Positions 50,166-63,207 are shown, numbered from the stretch's first letter. The stretch: DNA of 64,000 bases from Puffinus mauretanicus (GCA_023333565.1 JAJKFH010002815.1:30001-94000); one strand, 5' to 3'. Notes: generated from the letters alone by a model not told the origin. Translations and numbers: made by a program.

Positions 50166-53100
50166 ATAACTGTCATTTTACACTGATGACAAAGATCTGA
50201 GTTATGTTTTTATTTTTTTCTTTCTTCCAGCTTCTAGGGTTTCTTTAAATACATTTAATAAATGAATGCAAGTCCTAGTCTTAGGGCGATGAAGGATTTC
50301 TTACCCGAATTCAGTATTTACATTCCAGCAATGCTGGAAATTCCATGCACGGTTTGTTTCCTTGTTCTCTGTGCTTTGAAATTTGAACAGATTTGAACTC
50401 TATATGTTAATGTACTGGTTAAGACATATCCTCACCAATGCACAATAAGCTATATTAGCAGAACAGCATGTGTTGCAGTTCAGTCTTCAGGACGCTTGTC
50501 CTCATAACATTTTTCACATTCCAGTCTCCTCTTCAGCAGCGTAGAGCAAGTCCATATCGGCTTGGACAGTCTCAGTTTCATTTGACTTGTCTGCCTCCTT
50601 GTAAACCTCTCATTTCATTGGTTTATTAGACCCATGTTTCACATATGCTTTAGATCCAGGCCCACATGAGTGACATCAGTGTTCCAATGCTGCCCCTACA
50701 TCTTTAACAGGGGGTAGGATTACAAAAGACCAATACATTGAAAACCAGCTTATGGCTGGAGTTTTTTGGAGAGAGCTGTCAGCAGGCTGACCACAAGATG
50801 TTTCCATTAATGACTGCCTGCTTGCCTGAATTCTTGCTGAATAACACTCTGTTATTAATAGTAGCACCAATTTGAAACAGAAATATATAAAAAAAGGCAT
50901 AAAGAGAGAATTTTTCTTTGGTATCAGTGGAGTCACAGATCTCACCAAGTACAATTTTCCTCTCGTCAGTGTTTTTTGGTTTTTTTTTCCTATCTCAAAG
51001 CATTGTGGCGTGTGAACTGTCAGTAAAGGAAGAGCTGTCAGAGGAATAGAGGACCAGAAAGCAATTGGAACTTGGCCGAACAAGACAAATTCCATCCTAG
51101 ATGTTCAAAACACAAGTCAGCTCTATAAATCCAGTCTATGCTTTGTTACATTTGGGAAAGGAGTGGATTTCCTTTTTAGAATGTATTTTCTTTCTAAGAA
51201 TTTTAAATAATGAAGAAACACATGATTCTGACTGGTTGTTATTTGCCTTAGTAATAGCAAATATTAATGAGAAGAAACATTATCTTCTTTGGATCACTTG
51301 CAACAGCAGTATCGTACAGTTCTTCTGTATCTTGGTATTGTTAACTGAATACTGCAAAGAGATCTTCAGTAGCTCAGTTAACATTAATGGTTAGCATTAG
51401 AGCCATAAAGATTTCTAAAACCAATACTATCTGGAGCATGAAAAAAATGCAACCCCACTCACAATGGATGTGTGAAAAACTGACAGCACATGGGCTGAAC
51501 TATTCAGAGGAATGACACACAAAGCTAAACCAAAAGCATTCATTTACTAACCTTTTCCCCAGTCTTTCAGTGAAATCAAGGCACAATTATGAAGTTATTA
51601 AAAGAAATGCCTCCTAATTGAAGGGGTGGTGTTATTCCCATAGCTTTTAAAAAATATTTTAACAACTTCCAATATTAACTGTCTTTGTTTACAGTTCCAC
51701 TTCTAATATTAATTCTTTCTGCAAATGATCTTACTGCATCATTTACTTATATCTCCCTAGTGTGACAATAGGAAATAAAGACAACAAAAGAGATATTTCT
51801 AATGTAGTTCAATCATACAGTTTTCCCAAGCAAATCATTCACTTTAAAACTAGATCAAAACTTCAACATTTCCAGTGAGAAGAACAAATTTTCTGTGTTC
51901 TATATTGAGACATTATTCACAAGCAGATCAAGAGGCTGCTTTAATGACCCTATTCTTCAAACCGTTCCATATGAACAATGCACACATCTGAGAGATCACT
52001 GCATGGACATTTCCTCCAGACATACAGCTTGGTTAAGACTTTCCCACCCCTCCCTTTCCCATATTACTTGTTCCCACTATCAAGCTGCTATTGACTCCAT
52101 TCATCAGAATGACAAGGCTAATCATGGAACCAATTCAATCAATGAAATTATTAATTTCAAAAAATGAAATTCAGAAGGAAAAATGTTCTTTGCACAGCTT
52201 CATTTAATCCGTATCCTTTCACAGATGAAGTTGGATGAAGGTGAAAGATGAAGGACAGGAACGTCTTAAAATAGTTTTGCCACAGGAGAAATTGTAAGGT
52301 TGAATCAAGCCACAGCAAGGCTCTCCCAACCCCCAGGAGATGCTCCTTTCTTGTGTCCAGCCTGCACATTGCAGTGGTGCGCAGACATGCCCAACCTAGT
52401 ACCACATAATATTCTCAGCAGGATAAATTCAAGCTACTTTGGGTAGGCTGCTTCCACCTTCCCACCTAGTTCAGCTAGGGCCTTCTGGTGTAAGTGTAAT
52501 CTGTGCACTGGAATACTACTCAGCAACCTATAGTTCAGTTAAACTTGAAGTGCAATCAGGCTAGTTAAAATATGACCTTCACCATCGTGTCTTTGTAAGT
52601 AAAACCTGCAGTTGACTTAGGATGCAAAAAACTCTCTCAGTGAAATTCTGATCTCAGTGACGTCACTGTCACAGTTTTCTCTATCTTCAGTGTAGCAAAT
52701 ATTTCATCCTTTACAACTACCAATTGCTGAAAAGCATGTTTTGCTACTGTTACGTGCATCATATCTTTTTTAATATATTAACTTTCCAAGGGAAATGAGC
52801 TATCAGCACTGCACAAACAGATAGTCCAAATGCGATACAAACACTTTCAGTATACATACCACACCCTCACAAAACCTCTTTACCTGGGTATTTCTTTTGA
52901 AAGCAGCATTAATCGGTCTAAGGATACCTCAGCTGTTTTCTGTATGTCAAATTCACAGCTGGAAATCACTGCATTAGAGAAAGTAAACACTATTTTCACT
53001 CAGCTGAAAACAAATATTGCTGCATTTGAGTCATTCAGAACTTCACTTCTCTAAAGGCAGTTTTATCACTGTATTCATTGGAAAAGGTGCCTAATGACCA

Positions 53101-54586
53101 TTTAAAAAGCTTCAGAATCGCATTCACTTTTGAATGCTCCAAAAAGGTACAAGTAAGTGAAATGAAAAGGATAGTAAATCCAATGTAAGTAAAAAATGGA
53201 TCTGAGAACATGTGGAGTTAGAAAATGAGATTTTATTACAGAACGACACTTGTAGAGTAAAAGTTCCAACATCACAGACATCATCTGTTATGAAGAAGCT
53301 TGGGAGGTGCATTTGGTGATACCCACAGGCCACTCCTCCATGTTGCAGAGAAGCCTAGATACAATTACAACATTACTATAAACGGAGCCTGTTAGAGTTT
53401 AAGTAAGTGGGAACTTTCTTGGTCGTTTCGATGAGACTAGGTCTGCACTTTACACAGTTGCTTTCAGCTGAGGTCAAGAACCTCAGGTAGAGTTGGATAC
53501 AGCTGTCATGTGACCTCCTTTCCATGTGGGTCCTGTGGTGGTGCTGAGGCACGCCCAGCATCACTACACTGTCCCCACCAGAGAGGTATCAGGCAGCTGC
53601 ATAGACACACAGCCACAGGCAGTGGGGTCCCACAGGCAGCGTGCGACAGCCATAGAAACAAGTCTTAGACCTTATTTTCTCCCATTTTGTGCTCCCCTCC
53701 TGCAGTCCTGGCATCATTCAGTCTGTTATCATACTTGATAGGCATACACAGGCCAGTGTTATGGCTGGCAAGAAGAAACAGGAGCTAATGGGGGAAGGGT
53801 TGCTAATGAACTTCCTTCCTCCTCCCTCCTCCTTCCCCATTCTTTGATAGATCTCCCATCTCACTGGGGCAAAGCAAAGCAGCAATTGTATTACTTCCTT
53901 CATTTTCACAGAGTGTTTTATCAAGTGGCTGTATGAAAAACCTTCACTAGTTCTTTATATCAAATGCACTAGGGAGGGTATCTAATCCTATGTCACTGAT
54001 GTGACACTGAGAAACCTTCCTCAAAAAGAATATGTCAATATAGTTGCAGCTAAGAAGCTCACTGTAAGCAGTTATGTGGAACAAGGCAAACCAAAGTTAA
54101 AACACGCTTTCATTGCCGGGAGTTCCTGAGTAGTAGAATAGTCACTCTGTCCAAACGCTTTTTAAAATGGCATGTTTTAAGAATCCAAGGACTCAATGTC
54201 ATTTTGCTAAACGTTTTCATTAACAGGTTATGAAATTGGCTTCTGGAGATCTAGTTATTTTGTTGAAGAAGAAAACTGCTGCCCCGGGTGAGAAACTGAT
54301 TTTAATGTAAATCATTTGGACTCCAGGGAAAGCAAGTGGAATTTCATATGCAATAGAAGTTGGATCGTATTTTACCTGTAGTTATTAGGTCAACATCAAA
54401 ATTATTTTGTCAATGTATCAGTACATTACATAACCCAAAAAATTAAGGGTTACCCTGGTGAGCACTAGAACCAAAAATCTAGCGACAAACTTGGCTGCCT
54501 TGTATTCCCATATTGTCTGGTAGAAATATCAGGCTTAGCCAAGGGGGATCTCAGAGTCAGCTATGTGATGCTGCTCAAAGTGTTAT
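50166..54586. other. Unique non-coding sequence
   Basis: No gene is supported. The longest frame, 139 codons on the minus strand at 50,676-51,095, has no recognisable domain and no splice-like borders that I can defend. Confidence 0.5.
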
Positions 54587-54591
54587 ACTAG
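54587..54591. other. 5' target-site duplication of the solo LTR
   Basis: 'actag' directly before the LTR, repeated exactly at 55,139-55,143 directly after it. Five bases fits integration by an ERVL-type retrovirus-like element. Confidence 0.9.
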
Positions 54592-55138
54592 TGTCCTGGT
54601 TCTGGCTGGGACAGAGTTAACTTTCTTCCCAGTACCTTGGGGGTGTGCTGTGTTTTGGGTTTGGTATGAGAGAAGCGTTGATGGCCCATTGATGCTTTGG
54701 TTGTTGCTGAGTGGTGCTTGCACCAGGGACTTTTTGTTTCTCATTTCAGCCTCCCATGCCCTGCCAAGTACAGGGGACGCTGTGGGGGTGAGCATAGCCG
54801 GGGTGGTTAACCCAGCTGGCCAATGGGGTATTCTATACCATGTGACATCATGCTCCATATAAAAACCAGGGGGGGGGCCCTATTCATGACACGCAGACAG
54901 CGGTCGGTGAGCAGTTACACTGTGTATTGCCTGCTTTGTATATTCTGCTATTGTTGTTGTTATCATTGTTATTATTACTGTTCTACTTCGTTTTATTTCA
55001 ATTATTAAACTGTTTCTATCTCAACCCGGGAGTTTTCCTACTTGTGCTGTCCCGAGTCTCTCCCCCATCCTACCGGAGGGGTGGGGTTAGCGAGCAGCTG
55101 CGTGGGGTTTAGCTGCGGGCTAGGGTTAAACCACGACA
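54592..55138 (+). mobile_element. Avian endogenous-retrovirus solo LTR (ERVL-like)
   Basis: I recognise this as a common avian LTR. It starts 'tgtcctggttctggctggga' and ends 'gggttaaaccacgaca', with inverted termini TGTC/GACA, and is 547 bp long. It is flanked by the perfect 5-bp duplication 'actag'. U3 contains 'atataaaaa' (54,857-54,865) as TATA box, followed by a run of nine G (54,869-54,877). ATTAAA at 55,004-55,009 can serve as polyadenylation signal, after the 'ttgttgttat..attattac' low-complexity part typical of this family. U5 is about 129 bases. No internal proviral sequence is present, so homologous recombination between two LTRs has removed it. The intact TATA box and ends suggest it is younger than the LTR at 17.4 kb. 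Confidence 0.95.
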
Positions 55139-55143
55139 ACTAG
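55139..55143. other. 3' target-site duplication of the solo LTR
   Basis: Exact second copy of 'actag', see 54,587-54,591. Confidence 0.9.
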
Positions 55144-56179
55144 AAAACTTTGCCCAGGTAGTAAACTGCAGAGGAATATATTCTACCTAGTATAACCCAA
55201 GGGTGGGTTTGCATCCAAAAAGGATGAGCATAATACAAGTTTAGACTAAGTAAGTTTATACAGTAAACCATTATTCCAGTACCGTTGTCCAGAAGAATAC
55301 AGATATTGCTACTGTGACTCTAAATAGGTGCTGTCAATTACTTCATTCACTTGCTAATACTTCAGTGGTGAAAGTTTGCTGTTCAAATGCAAGAAAATGA
55401 CTGTAGTCTTTAGTCATGTCTCCTGTACTTTGTGCATGATTTTTCTCAGGCTGTAAACTTTGCAAGTCAAGAACTGTCTTTCTGTAAGTGAAAATATTTT
55501 GATATCTACCAGAACTCAAGGAATAAACAATAATAATGTTCAACTCTTCAGGAAAGGTTGTTTTCACACTGTTTCCTATGGCTTCTGGCTTCTGTTAAAC
55601 TTAGCTGTGCTGATAGCTGCTGCTTGTGGAAAAAAGTACACCCTATTCTCAGACAACCACACTAGTGTCACAAAAATTTTGTTCTTACTATGCACAAAAG
55701 TGGATCTAAGCTGTTATAGGGAAATGTACTGTGCTATTTTCACCTCTTCATAAATGTAATGGCATTCCAAAGTTTGAAAGTTTCACTTTCCATGGAGAAC
55801 TTCACACTCCTTCAGGCAGAAAGAGTTCAGTCTTTGCAGGCTGTGGTTGCCAGCAGTTTTCTTGAACTTCCTTAGAATTAAATGACATTTGCAAAATTCT
55901 ACAAAAGTGAGTTTTGATGGCAACTTTACTTTCTGTAGTTGTCACTGTATGGTTGGGTTTCAGAGATATGTTGCACCCATTAAAACATTGCCTCACTCTG
56001 GTGATTGTTATTTGGGATAGTACTGAAGCAGGAGGGAAGTACTGAGGTCACAGTGAGTATCATATGAAGAGTACTTCACATTAAAAATAAATACCTTGTT
56101 CCCCTTGCACAGCAAAAAACAGGTTTACGCACTTCAGTCAGCAAATGCTGCTTTAAAAATCACAATCATAGCACAATCT
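55144..56179. other. Unique non-coding sequence
   Basis: No gene, RNA or recognisable repeat. Confidence 0.5.
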
Positions 56180-56370
56180 AGCTTGGAGGGGGCATCATGG
56201 TGGCACTTAGTGCGGCCCACTGCTCAGAGCAGGGCTAACTGCAAAGTCAACTTGGGTCACCCAGGACCTTATCCTGTAAAATTTCTGAGGATGCAGATCC
56301 ACAGCCTCTCTGCACAACTAGTTCCAGTGCTTAACTCTTCTCATTGTGAAGAATTTATTGTGCTGTGTTT
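56180..56370 (-). mobile_element. CR1 LINE 3' fragment, decayed
   Basis: On the plus strand the blocks 'ccactgctcagagcagggct', 'gggtcacccaggacctta', 'ttctgaggatgcagatccac', 'agcctctctgcacaacta' and 'gttccagtgcttaact' follow the reverse complement of the CR1 3' region in order. Divergence is high. A 94-codon plus-strand frame across it is accidental. Confidence 0.75.
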
Positions 56371-57911
56371 TGCTTTGTAGCAGCATGAAGATAAATGGCA
56401 AAATCATCTGTTGAGTTAGAGCATGTAAATGAATTGGCAACAGCAGGATCAACACAGCTTAAGGGACACCAATGCTGCCAGAGGAATATCTCATGTCCTT
56501 CATTCTACATTTGGGGGCATGGGAAAAAGAGGCAGTGGGGAGATGAGGCCATCCATGAGATTTTCATGATCAGCCAACACACAGTGTTGTTCAGGGAAGA
56601 TTTCTAAGGTAGGGAAATTGAGTCAAAGTACATCTTAAAGATTTATAAAACATATTTACCCATATTCACTTCTGCACTGTGTCCAGAGCTGAAGTTGAGA
56701 GAAGTCCCTAAAAATATGTGTTTACTGTATCAACTGAAGAGGTTTCTGTGGTTGAGGCCATGTGGTGGTGTGTGCAATGACCACATGCACAGAGAAACTT
56801 TTCATGTACAGGCAAATAATTAGGCCTCCAGTCACCTGACTGGCAAACAGAGGTGAGAGTTTTGGCAGGCAAAGCAGAGGAGACTGTATTACCACAGGAA
56901 CACAAACTGCACCTTCCTTTGATTTCAGTGCAGTTCTTCGTATTCATCAGGAATGTGAAGGTGAGTAATAGCTCTTGTAACTCATCTTTGATGTTGGATC
57001 AAGCTGCTATGCATATACTTTTCTAGTGAAGCACAGAAGTCAAGGTGCTGACATTACTTGATTTTCTTTCAGTTGTAAGATGTATGTTCCCCTGAGGGAA
57101 TCTTAAAACAGGAAATGAAGGGAGCCTTTCATCCCTAAGATTGTGTATCGTCCCGAAGGCCTGTGCTCAGTGCTGTCCAGGAGCTATAAGAAAAGTCAAA
57201 TGATTCAAATTTGCTGTACACACAAAAATGTGTATCTTTTTGAAGAGTTTATTTCTGAAGTGCAATCCCGTTTCTACACATGAGGTAAAAAGGGTTTAGG
57301 GGATTAAGTGTTCACAAAATCCCACTGCCTGAAAACCTTTCAAAATGATGACATGCATGCAATTACAGACTTAGTGTTTACAGAGTCAGGGAAGGTCCCT
57401 CTAGCACCCTTAATTAAAGGTTATGCTAGGATATGGTTACAAACACATTCAGCTTCATCCAGACACTTCCCAAATCCCAAGCACCTATTGCTAAAATGCC
57501 CTGGGTTTTATAATTGCGATGTTGTGCTTGCATGTGATGATGTGACAGGAGCACTGCTGAGGCTGAGGGTTTTTTGGAGATCACAGAAGCTGCACAGCAA
57601 TTCCAAAATGGGTAAACACGCTCAGTGACACTTCTCAGCTTGATATTCAGTTTCATTTGTAAAAGAAGCAGAGCTGTTATTCTTCCCCAATAAATGTTGT
57701 CTTTTGTACTCCTGCATATCTCAATTTACCACATCCTGGGTGGAGTAGCTCAAAAATAATACACGAAATATTTGTGGCCGTAGTATATTGAGACGAAGTA
57801 GCAGTAGAGTGAATGAATGTACCAAGGACACCTTTATAAAGCTAACATGGAACATGAAGATTGCAATGGGCTATTAGCAATACTGAGAGCTGCCTAAATA
57901 GTTCAAGAATT
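56371..57911. other. Unique non-coding sequence with one micro-exon-like piece
   Basis: No gene is supported. At 56,929-56,960 a 32-nt piece sits between a strong acceptor and a strong donor on the plus strand (see findings). Confidence 0.45.
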
Positions 57912-57915
57912 TTAC

Positions 57916-58269
57916 CTACTGATAATTTTTAAGAGTATTCCTCTTGCTTGAATCTCTGTAGACATCTGTTCTTGATTACTATGTCGTCTGAGAGCTGCTA
58001 AATCTTTTTGGTTTACTCCTTCTGTCAAATATACATTTAGGATTTCGGGTTTAAACAAAACCAATCTCATAGATTCAGTTTGGATGAACCCTGTAATTTG
58101 AAGACAGTTAAACCACTCTTGTGCAAGCTTTTCATTTAGTTGATCTAATATCAAGGTTATTCTGTAATTTACCAAACTTTCTGAGTTATTCTTCATAGGA
58201 ATGCTCTGTGGCATGGCTCCAGTGAAAGAGCAGCTAGCTTTCATTGTGATTTATTCCTCTATTTTGTAC
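57916..58269 (-). CDS. Candidate first coding exon, unidentified protein
   Basis: On the minus strand a strong acceptor ('ctgtttttttctcag', AG at 58,271-58,270) is followed by 25 bases of possible 5' UTR with an in-frame TAA. Then comes ATG at 58,244-58,242 with A at -3. The frame stays open for 109 codons and two bases to a good donor, 'agtag|gtaaaa' (last exon base 57,916). Without splicing the frame ends at TAA 57,914-57,912 after 110 codons. The predicted residues are mixed and helix-like, with no signal peptide and no membrane segment. Near residues 25-60 the stretch around 'LDQLNEKLAQEWF' looks amphipathic. I recognise no family and see no partner exon. It is the best coding candidate in the window, but chance remains quite possible. 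Confidence 0.3.
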
Positions 58270-61200
58270 CTGAGAAAAAAACAGATCTTTTCAGATCCAT
58301 CTCTTTTTCTCTATTTTATACTTGAAAAAAACTTCAACCTGAAGAATCAAGGTGGGGTTTTCTTTAAACAAAGGCAGTATCACAGAATTATTTTCAGGTG
58401 CTCAGTGCACATTTCTGACTCTAGATTTTTCAGAAAGATGAGCTTTCATTTTGGTAGATTTCAAAAAAATCCATATGGAGCATGCTGAAGTATTTTGAAA
58501 GTCCAGTGTTATTTTGGAGTTCATACTCATGTTCTTTAATCTATTGTGCATGAGGAATGCTTACGTTATCTGAAATTGGGACATTTCATACTACATTTTT
58601 ATACTACTGTACACTTTAATATCACTGTGCAAGGTAAAATGGTCATTTTAACTTCTATTTAATCTTTGTCTTCTCAGATAAGGTTTCTGTGACTTTCATT
58701 TATGGTATAATAAAATTTTCTAACAACATTTTTTCCTCATTGTTTCCATTGTTTTATAGTGCCATTCTCCTCAATAATGCTCTGCACTTTATTCCACTTC
58801 CTCCATATCTGCACTTTCTCTCAAACAAGAGTCTGGTAAAAAGGGACCTACCTTGTAAGACCTTCAGAGTGGCTTTTTCACTCACAGGCAGCAGCAGAGA
58901 TGCTCTAGTCCTCCATCCTTGCTCCATGGTTGTGGCCTCACTACTGCAGTAGCTCAGCACCCCTGTATCTTTAACGTATTTTGCCTTGTTACAGGCCAGT
59001 GCAGAATGGAAACAGCCCTATATCACTTTGTAAGTGGCAATGAATTTTGTGACTGCTCCATGACTGTTTGCTGGAGGGGAATTTGTTTTGGTTTGTTTGC
59101 CAAGGAAGAGATTCTTGTTAGAACGTTTAAGTGTGTTATTATATCCTTATGGTTTTCTTTTCACTTTTTAAGTGTTGTGTTTTTTTTTTTCTTTTCAAAA
59201 CAAGTTATTGGGTTTTATATATTAACTGTATATGTTTTATAAACAGATGGTGACTGGCTGGAACTCCCCTCTCTCAGTGAAATAATCTTTCTTATGCTAA
59301 TGACAGGTGTTTAACTGTCCCTTCTCATTTTATTTTCTTGGCTATTTTCTTTCTTTCTATGTTAACAAAAACTTAGAGCAATGAACTTTGCAAGAAGTAA
59401 GTTTTCTGCTCCTCCTGTAGGATAGAGGAAAACTAGTTAGTTCTGACAATCTTAATTTACATACGTCCTAATTATATTATTCTCAGTGTTTTACTGTATC
59501 ACTGGGTTTTTGTATTGGCTCTGTTTTGAGAACATTCTTATGGACAAGAAACAGAATGGTTGTGAGAAGTAAAGATTGTAGGGAGCGACAGGGTGGCCCT
59601 AGTGTAAAGTATGGAACACTTTGGTTAGGTAAGGAATTCAGGTGCAACAAGAAGACAAAAAGGACACTGTTGAACCATTTTATTTGGAGCCTGTAATTCA
59701 AAGACTGATTTTGTGGGATGAAAGTGGAGTAGCAGCAGATCTGATGTTACAGGATCTGTAAGGGGTCTTAACGAGTAGGACTCCCTTCAGTGAGATGTAT
59801 GTCAGGCACCTGAAGGCCAAAGCAGTGGTTTTATGGTAAGAAGAGAGTGGAGAGCTATCCCACAAGTGGGCTTCCAAATAGGGGTGGTATGAGATTGCCT
59901 TTTAGAGCACATAACTATGACCTAATAGAAAAAATAATAAGGCACTGTGGCCTTATCCCTCACATGCTATTTCTGTGTGAACATATGATCACAGCAGTTT
60001 TCCCCAGTAAAAGTTTCTGTGACTCCATTTTCCTGGTTATATGTGCTAAAAAAATGAGGGGTATTTGAGAGTGAGAGATATTAGCTTGTGAGGTATTTGT
60101 AAAATTAGAAGTGTTGACAAAATCTAGGTGTGACTTAGGCTTTCAATGTCTATGTTTTCTTTGTTTAGAATATTTCCTCCAGGTATTTTACAGAACCTTG
60201 TCAAAGCTACTGTCATTCGCCATTACACAAAAAGAGTATGCCAATGTCCTAGTCCTATTAATTCTTCAATATCCACTTAACTTTTAATGTGAATAGTACT
60301 AGTGACGCTTGTGAAGTTTTCTTTTACAGGAGAGCTGTGCACATGCAAAAGTGATGGCAGAATTCAGGTCTAAGGTTATAAATAATCTGTTAATAAATTG
60401 AGCATAGCTCTCATTGCAGTTAGGCCTAGATTACTGATTAATGCTTGTAAGTACTATCACAATACAAGGCGTAGTAACAGATCTCTCTTCATAAAACACA
60501 ATTTCTCTCATTCACCTGAGGTAGTAGCTGTGTTCTGCAACAAACAATGAAGAACAACCTTCTTGGGTTCTGCTGGACTGGTGATAGAAGGAGCATGTCA
60601 TGTCCTGTCAGATCTAAATGTTGTGAACAAAAGCATTTCTCTTGGTCTCTGTTGTCACAAAAAAAGTACACTGGAGAAAATGCCAGCTCTCAAACAGATT
60701 AATGCTGCTATTGGCACTTTATGAGGTTTCACAGCACCCTTATAGCAGTGTGTTTCAGCAGACTATGTCATCTCTGGATCACTGTGTATCCTGTATTCTT
60801 GAGGGATGCTCTGGCTTCTCCATCTGTGTCAGTCTCATTTCAGTGGCTTTCCCTCCCATGACAGCTAGGCTTGCAAACTTTTTTAAGGTGTATTGGGTGT
60901 AACTGTTTATGGTCTCGTCTTCATACTGCCGTAGATACCTCACTACAGTCAAGCAATTTCATCTTCGTGGAACATATTGAAAGAATCTGTACATCACATT
61001 ACTTGTCAGATTGCTTTCCTTTTGGTCTTCTTTAATTCCTAGACACATTTCAATTTCACAGAGTACATTTTATCATTATTAGAAATAGCTTGTAGAAAAT
61101 ATTAGCTCCCTGTATAATTTCACTGTTATATTTATTTTATTAGCCACTTCTCTTCTTTGATCTCTGTTATCCTTTCTACTCATGGAAGAATAGCTCCAGA

Positions 61201-61840
61201 ATATGATTGCTTCTTGTCTTCTTATCATCATTATGAAAGCCTATAAGAAGATGATTTTATATTATATGACATCTTGTTGAAGGACACTTGACCCAAAATT
61301 AAGCTATTTGCTTAGAGAGAATGAACTCTAAGCTAAGAAGTTCATTTCATATCATGCTGTGTTAATTTGATCACCTACATCTCAAGAGCGATTCTGCCAA
61401 CCTTTCCTAGGAGCACCCAGTTTCAGCCACAAATCAGGCCTGACAGATATGTAGGTTTGGTCCCCCAGTTGGACAATGTCAACCTCCTACAGCCACTGAA
61501 AGAAAAAAAAAAAAGAAGAAAATTTATAGCTGCCTATAGTCTTTACAAATTAATCAGCTCATGGGTTTTATTGTTCTATGAATCTTCTTCATTACAGTGG
61601 ATTTAGTGAAGAAAATGGGAGGTAAAAAGGTAAGCAGCAGTGCACTAGGACTCTGCCTTCCAGACAGCATTCAGCAGTTATCATCAGGTCAAAGTTTGGT
61701 TTTGTCCCCATTTGTTCGTTGTGGCCAATATTGAAATTCAAACATAGTATCTCCATAGTAATGCGTTTTCTATTTGGCAAACAGAGATACCTCATTCTTC
61801 CACCTTGTCTTTCCCTGAGATCACTGCCAGGGCTATGGGA
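58270..61840. other. Unique non-coding sequence
   Basis: No other gene or repeat is supported in about 3.5 kb. If the exon at 57.9-58.3 kb is real, its upstream non-coding exon and promoter should lie in or beyond this stretch. No CpG-rich promoter is seen here. Confidence 0.5.
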
Positions 61841-61925
61841 GGCAGTATGGTTTAGTGAGAGGGGAAATCAGAACCATAAGCTAGGCCACAGGGCTGCTGT
61901 TTGACCTTCCTGCCCTTTGCCTAGT
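61841..61925 (+). mobile_element. Possible MIR-like SINE relic
   Basis: 'ggcagtatggtttagtgaga' (61,841-61,860) resembles the start of MIR. After a diverged part, 'gctgctgtttgaccttcctg' resembles the 'ctgtgtgaccttgggc' of the MIR core in the right order and at roughly the right distance. The match is weak and rests on memory of the family. Confidence 0.4.
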
Positions 61926-63041
61926 CTGCATCGTTCTGCCATATGCTCTGTGGGCACTGCAATGTAAGGCTCTGGTCTGGTTTGGCCCCTGGTTGACATG
62001 TAATCCAAACGTTAATAAATATTAGTAGAACAGGCTGGTAGAATCCAGTTCTGTTTCATGATTTCTGTTCTGGAATAAAAAATGAAAACCTTCAAATATA
62101 TATTTACTAACAGAATTGCCTCAAAATGCCTGTCCTTGGCTAGCACATGGCAAGATTTCAGTCTGGTTCTCTCTCACTTCTGGTTGGAAATGCCGAGAGG
62201 AACCATGACTCTTAACCCCTCCTGTGAAAACATTTCTTGCAACTGATATGACTCTTCAAAACAAATTTCACTCTAGTGAAATGAAGATACATTTAGTTGA
62301 AGATGTTCTGATTCTGGCTCCAGTTGTTAGTTCTCTACAACAGAATACCAGGGTTTTTTCTACACTAGAAGAATGATATAACCTTTGGCTTTTGGGAACT
62401 GTCTTTGTTCTCAAAACTGATGTTTAAATGAGATAATATCAGCAGGCATCTTTAAACTTAAACTGTATTCCAAACCTTGGCAATGCAGCTTTACTGCTAA
62501 CAAAGAACTGGGTAAATAACCTTTTCGCAACTCCACCTGATCTCACCAACTGTCTGTAATTTTTCCAGATATTTTTCCCAGAAATTTTCTGTCTGAAAGC
62601 TGTCACCCAGAGCTAAGACAGGTGACTAAGCAGGCAATGTCAAAACTTTTTAAACAGTGCTTGGATCCCTGTTTGAATTATTATTACAGCCACTGATCTA
62701 TTTATAGTTATACAGCCTGCAATCTGCTTTATTCTCTTAGGTGTTTCAGAGTTTCCTTCTGTCATTTTCTTTATGTCTTCAGAATAGGCTTCAGAATTTA
62801 AGAAGTTTAATAAACAGACTAGTTTTTACTGAGGACTTTGTACGTTTATCAAGATATAAGAATAATTCAAATAACCTAGAAATACTGATGCCTGTAAACA
62901 AAAACAAAAGGTCCTTTTTTAAATAATTATAAAGGAGGAAAAGACGTGTAAAGGCTGCTAATGGCCCTGAAACTGATAAAAAAAAGAGGAATATCAGAAT
63001 TATTTTTTTCTCTTAAGAGAATCTTTCATTAATTTTTGCAG
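61926..63041. other. Unique non-coding sequence
   Basis: No gene is supported. AT-rich with several T and A runs. Confidence 0.5.
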
Positions 63042-63090
63042 GTTTTACCAGACTGACACTGAAAACACTAATGCTAATGGCATGCAGAAT
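63042..63090 (+). other. Candidate 49-nt micro-exon
   Basis: The acceptor 'tctttcattaatttttgcag' ends at 63,041 and the donor 'cagaat|gtaagtaat' starts at 63,091, both strong. Starting with one base that would finish a codon, the piece reads 16 codons, FYQTDTENTNANGMQN, without a stop and ends on a whole codon. A second frame is also open. Small exons with polar residues occur as alternatively spliced micro-exons in vertebrate neural genes, but I cannot tie this to a gene. Confidence 0.25.
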
Positions 63091-63207
63091 GTAAGTAATC
63101 ACCCTGGACCAGTTTAATCCATCAACCTTTGTCTTATCCTTGTAATCAGAACTCACTTGGAGAAATTTATTTAATTAAGAGTGTAAATGTTGCTATCTAG
63201 TGGGAAG

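Noticed and set aside
50676..51095. 139-codon minus-strand frame
   Set aside because: No domain, no splice-like borders, and hydrophobic segments that follow T-rich DNA. Most likely chance.
56096..56380. 94-codon plus-strand frame
   Set aside because: Overlaps a reverse-oriented CR1 fragment.
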